Both the position numbers and the translations under genes were made by a program. DNA of 64,000 nt from Pantoea rwandensis (GTDB lineage Bacteria; Pseudomonadota; Gammaproteobacteria; Enterobacterales; Enterobacteriaceae): positions 1,178,001-1,242,000 of the forward strand of contig NZ_CP009454.1 of assembly GCF_000759475.1 (NCBI RefSeq), in the 5' to 3' direction. The notes below the pieces were generated by a model that was given only the letters and a program-made list of their open reading frames with translations, was not told the origin of the DNA and made no database searches. Below, in pieces: positions 6,808-16,067 of the stretch (positions are counted from its first letter, which is position 1; each line of letters opens with the position of its first letter).

Positions 6808-9651
6808 ATGAATAATAACTCTGACGTCATGTACCGGCTGCTGGTGCAGAGCGTGGTGGATTATGCCATTTACATGCTCAAACCCGATGGCACCGTCGCC
6901 AACTGGAATGCAGGGGCACAACGCGCCAAAGGTTACACGCCCGACGAAATCGTCGGTAAAAACTTCGCGCTGTTCTACAGCGAAGACGATCGTAAAAACG
7001 GTGCGCCACAGCGTGGACTTTCCGTCGCGACAGCGGTGGGGCGCTTCGAGACGGAAGGCTGGCGCTATCGCAAAGATGGCAGCGCCTTCTGGGCACATGT
7101 GGTGATTGATGCGATTCGTGACGACTTCGGCGAACTGCTCGGCTTCGCCAAAGTCACGCGTGACTGCACGGTTCAGCAGGAGCAGCAGCGTAAGCAACAG
7201 GAACAGGAGCAACGTTTCCGTTTATTAGTTGAAGGCGTAACGGACTACGCCATCTACATGCTTGATCTCGACGGCAACGTCGAAAACTGGAATGCCGGCG
7301 CGCAGCGTGCCAAAGGCTATGTGGCTGAAGAGATTGTCGGTCAGAACTTTGCACGTTTCTACAGCGCGCAGGATCGTAAAAATCATATTCCGGAAAAGAA
7401 CCTCAGCACCGCTTTCAAAACCGGCCGCTTCGAAGATGAAGGCTGGCGCTATCGCAAAGATGGGAGTGCGTTCTGGGCACATGTGATTATTGATGCGATT
7501 CGTGATGATGCGGGCAAGCTGATTGGCTACGCCAAAATCACCCGTGACTGCACTGAACAGCGTGAGCTGCAGCGCAAGCAGCAGGAGTACGAGAAGACCT
7601 TCCGGCTGCTGGTGGAGGGCGTCACTGATTACGCCATCTATATGCTGGATCTGCAGGGCCGCGTAGTGAACTGGAACGCCGGTGCGCAGCGTGCAAAGGG
7701 TTACCTTTCTGACGAGATCGTCGGCCAGCACTTTTCGGTGTTCTATGGTTCGCAGGAGCGGCTGACCAACACGCCGGAAGCCAACCTGGGTATCGCGCTG
7801 AAGACCGGTCGCTTCGAGGATGAAGGCTGGCGCTATCGTAAAGATGGTTCGGCGTTCTGGGCGCATGTGGTGATCGATGCCATCCACAATGAAGATGGCA
7901 AGATGATCGGCTTCGCTAAAATCACCCGAGATGTCACCGAACGTCGTGAGAATGAACAGCAACTGCTGCGCGCGCGGGATCTGGCGCAGGCGCAGAGTGC
8001 CAAAATGTCTGAGCTGTCTGGCTTCCTCGACACCATCATCAGCAATATCCCTTCATGCGTCATTGTAGAAGACGCCATCAGCCGCGAAATCCTGATGGTC
8101 AATGACAAAGCCGAACAGCTGTTTGATGTCAGTAAACCCTTGATTATGCACAAGCGTCCGCACGAATGTATGTCGGCGGAGCTGAGTGACTATTTCAACA
8201 GCCTGGCGGATATCGCGCTGCGCAGCGAAGGCATCCATTCACGCGAGCAGCTGCTGCTCACCGCAGGCGGCGACCGTATTCTGCATACCCGTGCCACCAC
8301 TATCAGTGGCAAAGATATGCGTCAAAACTACGTGATGCTGATTGTCGAAGACGTGACCGACCAGCGTGAAGCCGATGCGCGTATTCACCATATGGCGCAC
8401 CACGATAACCTCACCAGCCTGCCAAACCGTATTCTGTTCCGGCAGAAGCTGAGTGAAGCGCTGCGTCAGGATAACCAACACCATGCGCTGAGCGCCACGC
8501 TGTGTCTCGATCTCGATAACTTCAAGAACGTTAACGATGCGCTGGGTCATCAGATTGGTGACGATCTGCTGCGCGTGGTGGCAAAACGCTTGCGTAGTGC
8601 GCTGCGCGACCATGACACGCTGGCGCGTATTGGCGGCGACGAATTTGCTATCGTGCTGCCGAATATCAATAACGCGCAGGAAGCGGCGGTGGTGGCACAG
8701 CGCCTGATTGAAGCGATCCGTCCGCCTATCAATGTTGAAGGGCACAACCTTTCCGTTGGGTTGAGCGTGGGCATTGCGTTGACGTCACAGGTCACCAACA
8801 CGCCAGAGCACATGCTGCGCTGTGCGGATATGGCGCTGTACGAAGCCAAACGCAACGGACGCAACCGCTATGAACACTTCACCATGGAAATGGATGATGT
8901 GGCGCGCAGCCGCCGCGTGATTGAAAACGATCTGCGTGAGGCGATCACCGGGCGTCAGCTGAAACTCTACTATCAGCCGATCACCAATGAGGACGAAATC
9001 ATTGGTTATGAAGCGCTGATGCGCTGGCACCATCCGGTTAAGGGCTTGATCATGCCGAATGATTTTATCCCGATTGCCGAAGAGACCGGGCTTATCCATA
9101 TGCTGGGCGCTTATGCGCTGTATGAAGCCTGCCGCGAGGCACAGACTTGGGGCACCGAGCAGTCAGTGTCGGTTAACCTGTCGCCGTTGCAGTTCAAGAA
9201 CAGCTCGCTGGTGTCGGTGGTGGAAGGCGCGTTGCGCGAATCCGGATTGGCTCCGCAACGCCTCGAAGTGGAGATCACTGAATCGGTGCTGCTGGATGAC
9301 ACGCTGGGCAATATCCGCACCCTGCAAAGCCTGAAGGCGATTGGCGTGCAGATTGCGCTGGATGATTTCGGCACGGGCTACTCATCGCTCAGCTATCTGC
9401 GATCTTTCCCGTTCGACAAGATCAAAATCGACAAGTCGTTTATCAACGATATGGGTGACAGTCGCGAAGCGCTGGCGATTATCCGGGCGATCACCGGCAT
9501 GAGCCGCAGCCTGGATATTCAGATCACCGCCGAAGGGGTGGAGAGCAGCGAGCAATTCGCCAAGCTGCGTGAAGAGGGTTGTACGCTGTTCCAGGGCTAT
9601 TTCTTTGGCCGCCCGCAGCCTTCGGAACTGCGTCTGAAAGAGCTGGAATAA
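6808..9651 (+). CDS. Three-PAS, GGDEF-EAL cyclic-di-GMP enzyme
   Basis: A 947-residue soluble protein with no membrane segment. Three near-identical PAS domains repeat every 128 residues (DYAIYML at 18, 146 and 274; each has GWRYRKDGSAFWAH). They are joined by Gln-rich helices, then comes a fourth PAS-like region about 395-510. A GGDEF domain follows with intact GGDEF near 609-613, preceded by an RxxD inhibitory site (RDHD, five residues earlier). The EAL domain has intact YEALMRW near 735 and DDFGTGYSSL. Both synthase and phosphodiesterase activity are therefore possible on motif grounds; which dominates cannot be read. It appears monocistronic, with a hairpin after the stop. Confidence 0.93.
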   Translation: MNNNSDVMYRLLVQSVVDYAIYMLKPDGTVANWNAGAQRAKGYTPDEIVGKNFALFYSEDDRKNGAPQRGLSVATAVGRFETEGWRYRKDGSAFWAHVVIDAIRDDFGELLGFAKVTRDCTVQQEQQRKQQEQEQRFRLLVEGVTDYAIYMLDLDGNVENWNAGAQRAKGYVAEEIVGQNFARFYSAQDRKNHIPEKNLSTAFKTGRFEDEGWRYRKDGSAFWAHVIIDAIRDDAGKLIGYAKITRDCTEQRELQRKQQEYEKTFRLLVEGVTDYAIYMLDLQGRVVNWNAGAQRAKGYLSDEIVGQHFSVFYGSQERLTNTPEANLGIALKTGRFEDEGWRYRKDGSAFWAHVVIDAIHNEDGKMIGFAKITRDVTERRENEQQLLRARDLAQAQSAKMSELSGFLDTIISNIPSCVIVEDAISREILMVNDKAEQLFDVSKPLIMHKRPHECMSAELSDYFNSLADIALRSEGIHSREQLLLTAGGDRILHTRATTISGKDMRQNYVMLIVEDVTDQREADARIHHMAHHDNLTSLPNRILFRQKLSEALRQDNQHHALSATLCLDLDNFKNVNDALGHQIGDDLLRVVAKRLRSALRDHDTLARIGGDEFAIVLPNINNAQEAAVVAQRLIEAIRPPINVEGHNLSVGLSVGIALTSQVTNTPEHMLRCADMALYEAKRNGRNRYEHFTMEMDDVARSRRVIENDLREAITGRQLKLYYQPITNEDEIIGYEALMRWHHPVKGLIMPNDFIPIAEETGLIHMLGAYALYEACREAQTWGTEQSVSVNLSPLQFKNSSLVSVVEGALRESGLAPQRLEVEITESVLLDDTLGNIRTLQSLKAIGVQIALDDFGTGYSSLSYLRSFPFDKIKIDKSFINDMGDSREALAIIRAITGMSRSLDIQITAEGVESSEQFAKLREEGCTLFQGYFFGRPQPSELRLKELE

Positions 9652-9673
9652 GCTCGCCATAAATGGCGACGTT

Positions 9674-9713
9674 ACAACCCAGGGGCGCATTGATACGCTC
9701 CTGGTTGTTTATA
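9674..9713 (+). terminator. Probable terminator of the GGDEF-EAL gene
   Basis: ACAACCCAGGGGCG pairs with ACGCTCCTGGTTGT, with one bulge and one G-T pair. The loop is short and the stem is followed by TTATAA, about 20 bases past the stop codon. Confidence 0.5.
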
Positions 9714-9747
9714 AGCTCGTCGCAATCTAAGCGTAAGATTTCAGCAT

Positions 9748-9775
9748 AAAAAAACGCCCGGCATTGCCGGGCGTT
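9748..9775 (-). terminator. Rho-independent terminator of ftnA
   Basis: A perfect 10-bp stem AACGCCCGGC/GCCGGGCGTT with an ATT loop. On the minus strand it is followed by a run of seven T, and it lies 27 bases beyond the ftnA stop. A classic intrinsic terminator. Confidence 0.88.
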
Positions 9776-9801
9776 GTGCTGTTTGCTGTGTGAAATCTTT
9801 A

Positions 9802-10311
9802 TTATGACTGGCCGTGGCCTTCGACGTTCATGCGGCCCAGGTCTTTGTCCACCAGGAACAGGCCTTCGCCTTTGTTGCCGACCAGCGCCAGTTTATCCAG
9901 TACGGTTTTGAACAGCTTCTCTTCTTCGTGCTGCTCAGCCACATACCACTGCAGGAAATTGAAGGTTGAGTAGTCCTGAGACATCAACGCGGTGTGTACC
10001 AGGTCGTTGATGCGCTGCGTGATCAGCTGCTCATGCTTCAGCGCTTCTTCCAGCACGTCATTCAGTGAGTTCCAGCTAACGGCAGGGGCGGCAATGCTGC
10101 CCAGCACCGGCAGAGAACCGGCATCGCTAACGTAATCGAACAGACGCTGCATATGTTCCATTTCTTCGCGAGAGTGCATTTTCAGGAATGAAGCGGCACC
10201 TTCAAAACCTTTGTCGCTGCACCATGCGCTCATCTGCAGATACAGGTTGGCAGAGAAGAATTCGAGGTTCAGTTGATCGTTCAGGCGAGAGGTCATTTCA
10301 GCAGTTAACAT
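9802..10311 (-). CDS. ftnA: Non-haem ferritin
   Basis: A 169-residue ferritin that oxidises and stores iron in a 24-subunit cytoplasmic cage. The N-terminus MLTAEMTSRLNDQLNLEFFSA, the EEMEHMQRLFDYV helix and EQHEEEKLF carry the ferroxidase Glu/His ligands expected of bacterial FtnA. The length matches the family (about 165). It stands alone with its own terminator. The 238-bp region upstream is AT-rich and must hold the promoter; I could not assign a Fur site confidently. It faces away from the M20 gene, so the two share a divergent region. Confidence 0.93.
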   Translation of the reverse strand: MLTAEMTSRLNDQLNLEFFSANLYLQMSAWCSDKGFEGAASFLKMHSREEMEHMQRLFDYVSDAGSLPVLGSIAAPAVSWNSLNDVLEEALKHEQLITQRINDLVHTALMSQDYSTFNFLQWYVAEQHEEEKLFKTVLDKLALVGNKGEGLFLVDKDLGRMNVEGHGQS

Positions 10312-10549
10312 GGCTGAGTCCTTTTTAATTTGTCAGGTGAAGTACGGTGAATTATGCATCAATCTATACTTTTTTGTGAAGGCTTTTTCGTCAAAAAGTT
10401 GAAATTATCTTATTGATTGTAAATGGAATTATTTCATTTATTGAATGCGAAGAGTTCTCAGTTTTGACTCATTTTCATTCACGCTGGATTGATTATAGCC
10501 GTACATCGGCGGATGCTGTGGCGAGCCTTTACTTGTCAGGAGCTTAGCG

Positions 10550-11653
10550 GTGTCGAACGTATTAGATCATTACCATTACCTGCATGAAATCCCGGAACTG
10601 GGATTCGAAGAATTCAAAACTTCCGCCTACATCGCCGACCAGCTTGAGCAGGCTGGCATCAGTGTGACGCGCGGCATTAATCACACCACCGGCATCGTGG
10701 CGGAAATTGACAGCGGCGTGCCGGGTCCGGTACTGGCGCTACGTGCAGATATGGATGCACTCGGCCACATCATTAACGGCGTCGCCTGTGCACGCCATAC
10801 CTGCGGCCACGATGGGCACTCATCGGTGGTGCTGACGGCAGCACAGGAGTTGCTGAAAGAGGGCGCAATCAAGCGCGGCAAGCTAAAGCTGCTGTTCCAG
10901 CCTGCGGAAGAACTCGGTGCGGGTGCGTTATCGATGATTGAGGGCGGTGCGCTGGATGATGTCGAGATGATCCTCGGTTTCCATGTGCGTCCACTGGAAG
11001 AGTGCCATGTCGGACAAGCCACGCCAGCCGTGCTCTATTCGGCGTGCAGCACGCTGGAAGCGACAATTAAAGGTGTGCCTGCTCATGCCGCGCGCCCACA
11101 TTTGGGTGTCAATGCACTGGATGCCGCAGTACAAGCGGTACAGGCGGTGAACAGTATCCATCTGGCGCCGGGCCTGACATGGAGCGTGAAAGCCACCCGC
11201 TTCCTGTGTGATGCCGGTGTCACCAACTCGGTGCCGGATGAGGCGCGTGTGGTATGGGATCTGCGTTCGCAGGAGAACGCGCCGATGGAAGTGCTGAAAC
11301 AGAAAGTGACGCAGGCGATTCAGCACAGCGTGGCTGCATTGGGTGCGAGCGCTGAAGTGGTGGTACTGAAAGAGATGCCCGCCGCAGAAATCCACGAGGA
11401 AGCCACGGCGGTGATCCGGGCTGCGATCGTTGATGTGCTGGGGGAAGAAGGGCTGCTCGACACCAAATCCACACCAGGCAGTGAAGACTTCTTCTACTAC
11501 CCGGTGAAGAGACCGCAGGTGAAAGCCGGTTTCTGGGGTTTGGGCACCAATCTGGTGCCGGGCCTGCATCATCCGGATATGCGTTTTGAACTGAGTTCGC
11601 TGGAGATCGGGGTGAAGATCTTTAAGGCGGCAGTGGTGCGCGTGTTGGGTTAG
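10550..11653 (+). CDS. M20 family amidohydrolase/carboxypeptidase
   Basis: A 367-residue metallopeptidase of the M20D type (hippurate/IAA-amino-acid hydrolase, AbgA relatives). Metal ligands are visible in RHTCGHDGHSS, the catalytic Glu pair in PAEELGAG, a His in GFHVRPLEE and the late GSEDFF motif. The dimerisation domain lies between. The start is GTG 10550, supported by CAGGAG seven bases upstream. Known members release amino acids from N-acyl conjugates; the substrate here is not evident. No signal peptide, so cytoplasmic. No partner gene (for example an AbgT transporter) lies beside it. Confidence 0.85.
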   Translation: MSNVLDHYHYLHEIPELGFEEFKTSAYIADQLEQAGISVTRGINHTTGIVAEIDSGVPGPVLALRADMDALGHIINGVACARHTCGHDGHSSVVLTAAQELLKEGAIKRGKLKLLFQPAEELGAGALSMIEGGALDDVEMILGFHVRPLEECHVGQATPAVLYSACSTLEATIKGVPAHAARPHLGVNALDAAVQAVQAVNSIHLAPGLTWSVKATRFLCDAGVTNSVPDEARVVWDLRSQENAPMEVLKQKVTQAIQHSVAALGASAEVVVLKEMPAAEIHEEATAVIRAAIVDVLGEEGLLDTKSTPGSEDFFYYPVKRPQVKAGFWGLGTNLVPGLHHPDMRFELSSLEIGVKIFKAAVVRVLG

Positions 11654-11676
11654 CCGTATGTCGTTTCCCACATTCC

Positions 11677-11702
11677 AGCCTCTCCCGCAAATGGGAGAGG
11701 CT
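11677..11702. repeat. Perfect 10-bp inverted repeat after the M20 gene
   Basis: AGCCTCTCCC and GGGAGAGGCT pair perfectly around GCAAAT. There is no T-tract on either side, so it may be a dispersed hairpin or a weak terminator. It directly abuts the tandem repeats that follow. Confidence 0.6.
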
Positions 11703-11917
11703 GTTACCCGGAATGAAAACCTCGCTCGAATAGCCTTCTTACTCCTCACTTGCAGGGCAGCGGCTGAGTGAGGCTGTCACCCGGAATGAAAGCCTCGCTC
11801 GAACAGTCCCTTCTTCTCATTTGCAGGAAAGCGGCTGAGTAAGACTGCCAACTGGCATCAAAGCCTCACTCGAATAGCCTCTTCTCCTCGCTTGCAGGAA
11901 AACGGCAGGGCGAGGGT
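11703..11917. repeat. Three imperfect tandem repeats of 71-73 bp
   Basis: Units start at about 11703, 11776 and 11847. Each carries a version of ACCCGGAATGAAAGCCTCGC, then TCGAATAGCC, CTTGCAGG and CGGCTGAG. Units 1 and 3 fold their second half into a hairpin with different but still complementary arms (CCTCACT/AGTGAGG and CCTCGC/GCGAGG). No convincing ORF runs through them. The remaining 160 bp to prfC hold its presumed promoter, with TATGCTATG near 11963 as a weak -10 candidate. Confidence 0.75.
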
Positions 11918-12141
11918 GCACACAGGTTCCATCCCACGATTTCCCCGCCTGCTGAAATATTGTATGCTATGCCGCCTTAATGCTGACTGGATAACCGGAC
12001 TGCCGCCAATGTAGATCGCGCACATCTTGCTGTGAACTGACGCCACTGCGTCACCATTGGTACCGTTATCCCCCGGCTTTGCCCGGAACGATTTATTCGC
12101 AGCGCGCCGCCCGCGCGTTGCCCTTGAAGAAGAATTCACAC

Positions 12142-13731
12142 ATGTCTATTGCTTCCTTTTTAGATGAAGTGGCGCGCCGCCGTACGTTTGCGATCATCTC
12201 GCACCCGGATGCCGGTAAAACCACCATTACCGAAAAAGTGCTGCTGTTCGGGCAGGCGATCCAAACCGCCGGTACCGTCAAAGGCCGCGGCTCCAGCCAG
12301 CATGCTAAATCTGACTGGATGGAGATGGAGAAACAACGTGGTATCTCCATCACCACCTCGGTGATGCAATTCCCGTATCGCGACAGTCTGGTGAACCTGC
12401 TGGATACCCCAGGGCACGAAGACTTCTCTGAAGATACCTACCGTACGCTGACGGCGGTTGACTGCTGTTTGATGGTGATCGATGCCGCGAAAGGTGTTGA
12501 AGATCGTACCCGTAAGCTGATGGAAGTGACCCGTCTGCGCGATACGCCGATCATCACCTTTATGAACAAACTTGACCGTGACATCCGCGATCCGATGGAA
12601 CTGCTGGATGAAGTTGAGAGCGAGTTGAAGATCGCCTGCGCGCCAATTACCTGGCCGATTGGTTGCGGTAAGCTGTTCAAAGGCGTGTATCACCTCTACA
12701 AAGATGAAACTTACCTGTATCAAACCGGTAAGGGCCATACCATTCAGGAAGTGCGCATTGTCAAAGGTCTGGCGAACCCGGATCTCGACGCGGCGGTCGG
12801 TGAAGACCTGGCACAGCAACTGCGTGATGAGCTGGAACTGGTGCAGGGCGCGTCCCACGAGTTCGATCAGGAGCTGTTCCTGAGCGGTGAAATTACCCCG
12901 GTGTTCTTCGGCACCGCGCTGGGTAACTTCGGCGTCGATCATATGCTCGATGGCTTAGTGGCTTGGGCGCCGACGCCGATGCCACGTAAAACCGATGCGC
13001 GTCTGGTGGAATCCAGCGAGGAGAAATTCAGCGGCTTCGTGTTTAAGATCCAGGCGAATATGGATCCAAAACACCGTGACCGTGTTGCCTTCATGCGTGT
13101 GGTTTCTGGCAAGTACGAGAAAGGCATGAAGCTGCGCCAGGTGCGTACTGGCAAAGACGTGGTAATCTCGGATGCGTTGACCTTTATGGCCGGCGACCGT
13201 TCGCACGTAGAAGAAGCCTTCCCTGGCGACATCATCGGCCTGCACAACCACGGCACCATTCAGATCGGCGACACCTTTACCCAGGGTGAAACCATGAAGT
13301 TCACCGGTATTCCGAACTTCGCCCCGGAGCTGTTCCGTCGTATTCGTCTGCGCGACCCGCTGAAGCAGAAACAGCTGCTGAAAGGGCTGGTACAGCTGTC
13401 GGAAGAGGGCGCGGTGCAGGTGTTCCGCCCAGTGCACAACAACGATCTGATCGTGGGTGCGGTCGGTGTGCTGCAGTTTGAAGTGGTTGTGGCGCGTCTG
13501 AAAAGCGAATACAACGTTGAAGCGATTTATGAAGCTATCAACGTCGCAACCGCTCGTTGGGTTGAGTGCAGTGATGCGAAGAAATTCGACGACTTCCAAC
13601 GCAAAAACGAAGTGAACCTGGCGCTGGATGGCGGTGATAACCTCACTTACATCGCCCCGACCATGGTGAACCTCAACATCACGCAGGAACGCTATCCTGA
13701 CGTGACGTTCCGCAAAACGCGCGAACATTAA
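12142..13731 (+). CDS. prfC: Peptide chain release factor 3
   Basis: Ribosomal GTPase that recycles RF1/RF2 after termination. The 529 residues match the usual RF3 length. G-domain motifs are HPDAGKTT (G1), DTPGHEDF (G3) and NKLDR (G4); elongation-factor-like domains II and III follow ([19 protein letters not shown]). I chose ATG 12142 ([16 protein letters not shown]), which aligns with the E. coli N-terminus. The upstream in-frame ATG 12079 would add 21 residues not expected in RF3. It stands alone and has a strong terminator. Confidence 0.97.
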   Translation: MSIASFLDEVARRRTFAIISHPDAGKTTITEKVLLFGQAIQTAGTVKGRGSSQHAKSDWMEMEKQRGISITTSVMQFPYRDSLVNLLDTPGHEDFSEDTYRTLTAVDCCLMVIDAAKGVEDRTRKLMEVTRLRDTPIITFMNKLDRDIRDPMELLDEVESELKIACAPITWPIGCGKLFKGVYHLYKDETYLYQTGKGHTIQEVRIVKGLANPDLDAAVGEDLAQQLRDELELVQGASHEFDQELFLSGEITPVFFGTALGNFGVDHMLDGLVAWAPTPMPRKTDARLVESSEEKFSGFVFKIQANMDPKHRDRVAFMRVVSGKYEKGMKLRQVRTGKDVVISDALTFMAGDRSHVEEAFPGDIIGLHNHGTIQIGDTFTQGETMKFTGIPNFAPELFRRIRLRDPLKQKQLLKGLVQLSEEGAVQVFRPVHNNDLIVGAVGVLQFEVVVARLKSEYNVEAIYEAINVATARWVECSDAKKFDDFQRKNEVNLALDGGDNLTYIAPTMVNLNITQERYPDVTFRKTREH

Positions 13732-13742
13732 TCCCGCCTCAC

Positions 13743-13777
13743 AAACAGGGCCAGTGATTTTCACTGGCCCTGTTTTT
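13743..13777 (+). terminator. Strong rho-independent terminator of prfC
   Basis: A perfect 15-bp stem AAACAGGGCCAGTGA/TCACTGGCCCTGTTT with a TTT loop and T-rich exit, 12 bases after the prfC stop. Confidence 0.92.
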
Positions 13778-13991
13778 ATCCTACAGACTCCTCCTAATTA
13801 CGCTGCGTTTATCGCTTTTTGGCGAGATATCAACCACAAAAGCCAGCAAAACCTGTAATCCCTACTATGATTATCCTGTCGGACGAGAAAAGAGACCCAA
13901 GGGTTTCATTACGTCTATAAATGCAGCGACGCCGTTTGTTGCTGGCGCATTCGCAGTTGCGAGTGAGTTAACTGATAGAAGGATGATATCG

Positions 13992-14579
13992 ATGAATAAG
14001 ACTAAGATTGCCAAAACCCTGATTGCGGCTCTGGCCACTACTGCCTTGATGGGCGGCGCGGCGTTTGCTGCGGATACCAGCAGCACGGGTTCTAAAATCG
14101 ATAGTTCTATGAATAAAGTCGATGGTTTTATGGATGACAGCGGCATCACGGCCAAGGCCAAAGCGGCACTGGTGGATGATGAAGCGATTAAAAGTACGGA
14201 TATCTCAGTGAAAACGCATCAGGGCGTGGTCACGCTGAGCGGCTTTGTCGCTTCGCAGGATCAGGCGGAAAAAGCCGTGGCGCTGGTGCAAAAAGTTGAG
14301 GGTGTGAAATCCGTCAGTGACAAACTGCACGTTAGAGACAGCAAAGAGACCACACTGAAAGGTTATGCGGGGGATACCGCAACCACCAGTGAAATCAAAG
14401 CTAAGCTATTAGCAGATGACATTGTGCCATCGCGCAACGTGAAGGTGGAAACCACCGATGGCGTGGTGCAGTTATCAGGAGAAGTGGCGAACCAGGCACA
14501 GTCCGATCGTGCTGAGAAAATCGCCAAAGCCATTGAAGGCGTCAAAAGCGTGAAGAATGACCTGAAGGTGAAATCTTAA
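13992..14579 (+). CDS. osmY: Osmotically induced periplasmic BON-domain protein
   Basis: A 195-residue periplasmic protein. The signal peptide ends at [10 protein letters not shown]. Two BON domains follow (about 50-115 and 125-195), with the KSTDISVKT and [22 protein letters not shown] segments seen in OsmY. The start is ATG 13992 with GAAGG eight bases upstream; the in-frame ATG 13983 lies inside that ribosome site. OsmY is a known stationary-phase/osmotic-stress product with chaperone-like roles. A sigma-S-like -10 (CTACTAT, 13862-13868) lies upstream but is only a weak suggestion. Followed closely by ytjA. Confidence 0.95.
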   Translation: MNKTKIAKTLIAALATTALMGGAAFAADTSSTGSKIDSSMNKVDGFMDDSGITAKAKAALVDDEAIKSTDISVKTHQGVVTLSGFVASQDQAEKAVALVQKVEGVKSVSDKLHVRDSKETTLKGYAGDTATTSEIKAKLLADDIVPSRNVKVETTDGVVQLSGEVANQAQSDRAEKIAKAIEGVKSVKNDLKVKS

Positions 14580-14674
14580 CGCGAGCGAAGCGGCACTGTT
14601 TCGGTGCCGTTTCGTAATAAAAACAATGTGGTATGAATAAGCAGTTCGATTTTCACTACGGTAAGGAGAGGCTT

Positions 14675-14836
14675 ATGTTTCGTTGGGGTATTATCTTTCT
14701 GGTCATCGCTCTGATTGCTGCAGCATTAGGTTTCGGCGGTCTGGCGGGTACGGCAGCATGGGCAGCTAAAATTGTCTTCATTGTCGGTATTATTCTGTTC
14801 CTCGTAAGCCTGTTTACCGGGCGTAAACGACCCTGA
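14675..14836 (+). CDS. ytjA: Small membrane protein YtjA (DUF1328)
   Basis: A 53-residue protein with two transmembrane helices ([15 protein letters not shown] and [15 protein letters not shown]) and a basic tail GRKRP. Nearly the same sequence as E. coli YtjA. ATG 14675 has AAGGAG seven bases upstream and gives the family length; the in-frame ATG 14633 would add 14 unneeded residues. Function unknown. It sits 95 bp after osmY and may share its stress control. Confidence 0.92.
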   Translation: MFRWGIIFLVIALIAAALGFGGLAGTAAWAAKIVFIVGIILFLVSLFTGRKRP

Positions 14837-15014
14837 CCGATTGCGTTAACACAACGCTAACCCGCGAGTCACTAAAGCGGAGACCAGTCATTTGCGGCAT
14901 AATAGGCAGCCGCACCGATTGCACGATGCAATAGGTCAGGGAATGACAATGACTGGTTCTCCGGGATGCTGCCGTCAGCGGCTCCCTCAGAGCAGGAAAA
15001 CTGAGGGACATCCA

Positions 15015-16067
15015 TTGGGAATACGCATCCCGGTGTCGCTGGACACCTTTGAGCCACTGGCGCTCACCCCATTTAAATCCAAAAAAATTGCCCTGGTCTG
15101 CGAAGGCGGCGGTCAACGCGGCATCTTCACCGCAGGCGTCCTTGATGAGTTTCAGCGCGCCGGTTTTAACCCGTTTCAATTGATGCTGGGCACCTCCGCT
15201 GGAGCACAAAACCTGTCTGCGTTTGTTTGCGCCCAGCCGGGCTACGCGCGCCGCGTCATCACGCGTTATACCACCAGCAAATTGTTTTTTGATCCGTTGC
15301 GCTTTGTGCGCGGCGGCCATCTGATCGATCTCGACTGGCTAATCGATATCACCAAACAAGAGTTTCCATTGTCCCTGAGCAACGCCGAAGGGCTGTTTGC
15401 CAAAGGCAACGAGTTCTATATGTGCGCCTGCCGGGGAGATGATTACCGCGCCGAATATTTCAATCCCACCAACCTGAACTGGCATGACGTTATCAAGGCC
15501 TCCAGCGCCATTCCGGGTTTCTATCGCAGCGGCGTGCTGATGGATGGGGTGAACTATCTGGATGGCGGTATCAGCGATGCCATTCCGGTGCGCGAAGCGG
15601 CACGGCGTGGCGCTGATACCATTGTGGTGATCCGCACCGTGCCGTCACAAATGTCTTACACGCCGAAATGGTTCAAACGCATGGAGCGCTGGCTGGGTGA
15701 CAGCGCGCTGCAGCCGATGATCAATATCCTGCATCACCATGAAGAGAGCTATCGAGAGATTCAGCTGTTCATCGATCAGCCGCCGGACGATCTGCGCATC
15801 ATTGAAATTTACCCGCCAAAACCGCTGGCGAGTATGGCGCTGGGCAGCCGTTTGGCCTCACTGAATCAGGATTACCATTTAGGGCGCCGCAGCGGCCGCT
15901 ATTTCCTCGCGACGCTGGGTCAATGGCTGAGCGATGCCGAACCGTTCCTGCGCCAGACTACCGTGACACCGCCGGCCGCCGTGGCGAATGCGCCAGACAA
16001 TCGTGCCGTGCATACGCCGCCGCTGGCGGATAATGATGCCGATTTTGATGCAGGATCGCTGGCATGA
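15015..16067 (+). CDS. yjjU: Patatin-like phospholipase, TTG start
   Basis: A 350-residue patatin-family serine hydrolase. The oxyanion segment CEGGGQRG, nucleophile elbow GTSAG and catalytic Asp in DGGISD are all present. I chose TTG 15015 because the following residues GIRIPVSL match the E. coli YjjU start and GAGGG lies seven bases upstream. The longer frame from ATG 14892 would add 41 residues of unrelated sequence. The stop overlaps yjjV by 4 bp (ATGA), so the pair is translationally coupled. The substrate is unknown. Confidence 0.9.
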   Translation: MGIRIPVSLDTFEPLALTPFKSKKIALVCEGGGQRGIFTAGVLDEFQRAGFNPFQLMLGTSAGAQNLSAFVCAQPGYARRVITRYTTSKLFFDPLRFVRGGHLIDLDWLIDITKQEFPLSLSNAEGLFAKGNEFYMCACRGDDYRAEYFNPTNLNWHDVIKASSAIPGFYRSGVLMDGVNYLDGGISDAIPVREAARRGADTIVVIRTVPSQMSYTPKWFKRMERWLGDSALQPMINILHHHEESYREIQLFIDQPPDDLRIIEIYPPKPLASMALGSRLASLNQDYHLGRRSGRYFLATLGQWLSDAEPFLRQTTVTPPAAVANAPDNRAVHTPPLADNDADFDAGSLA

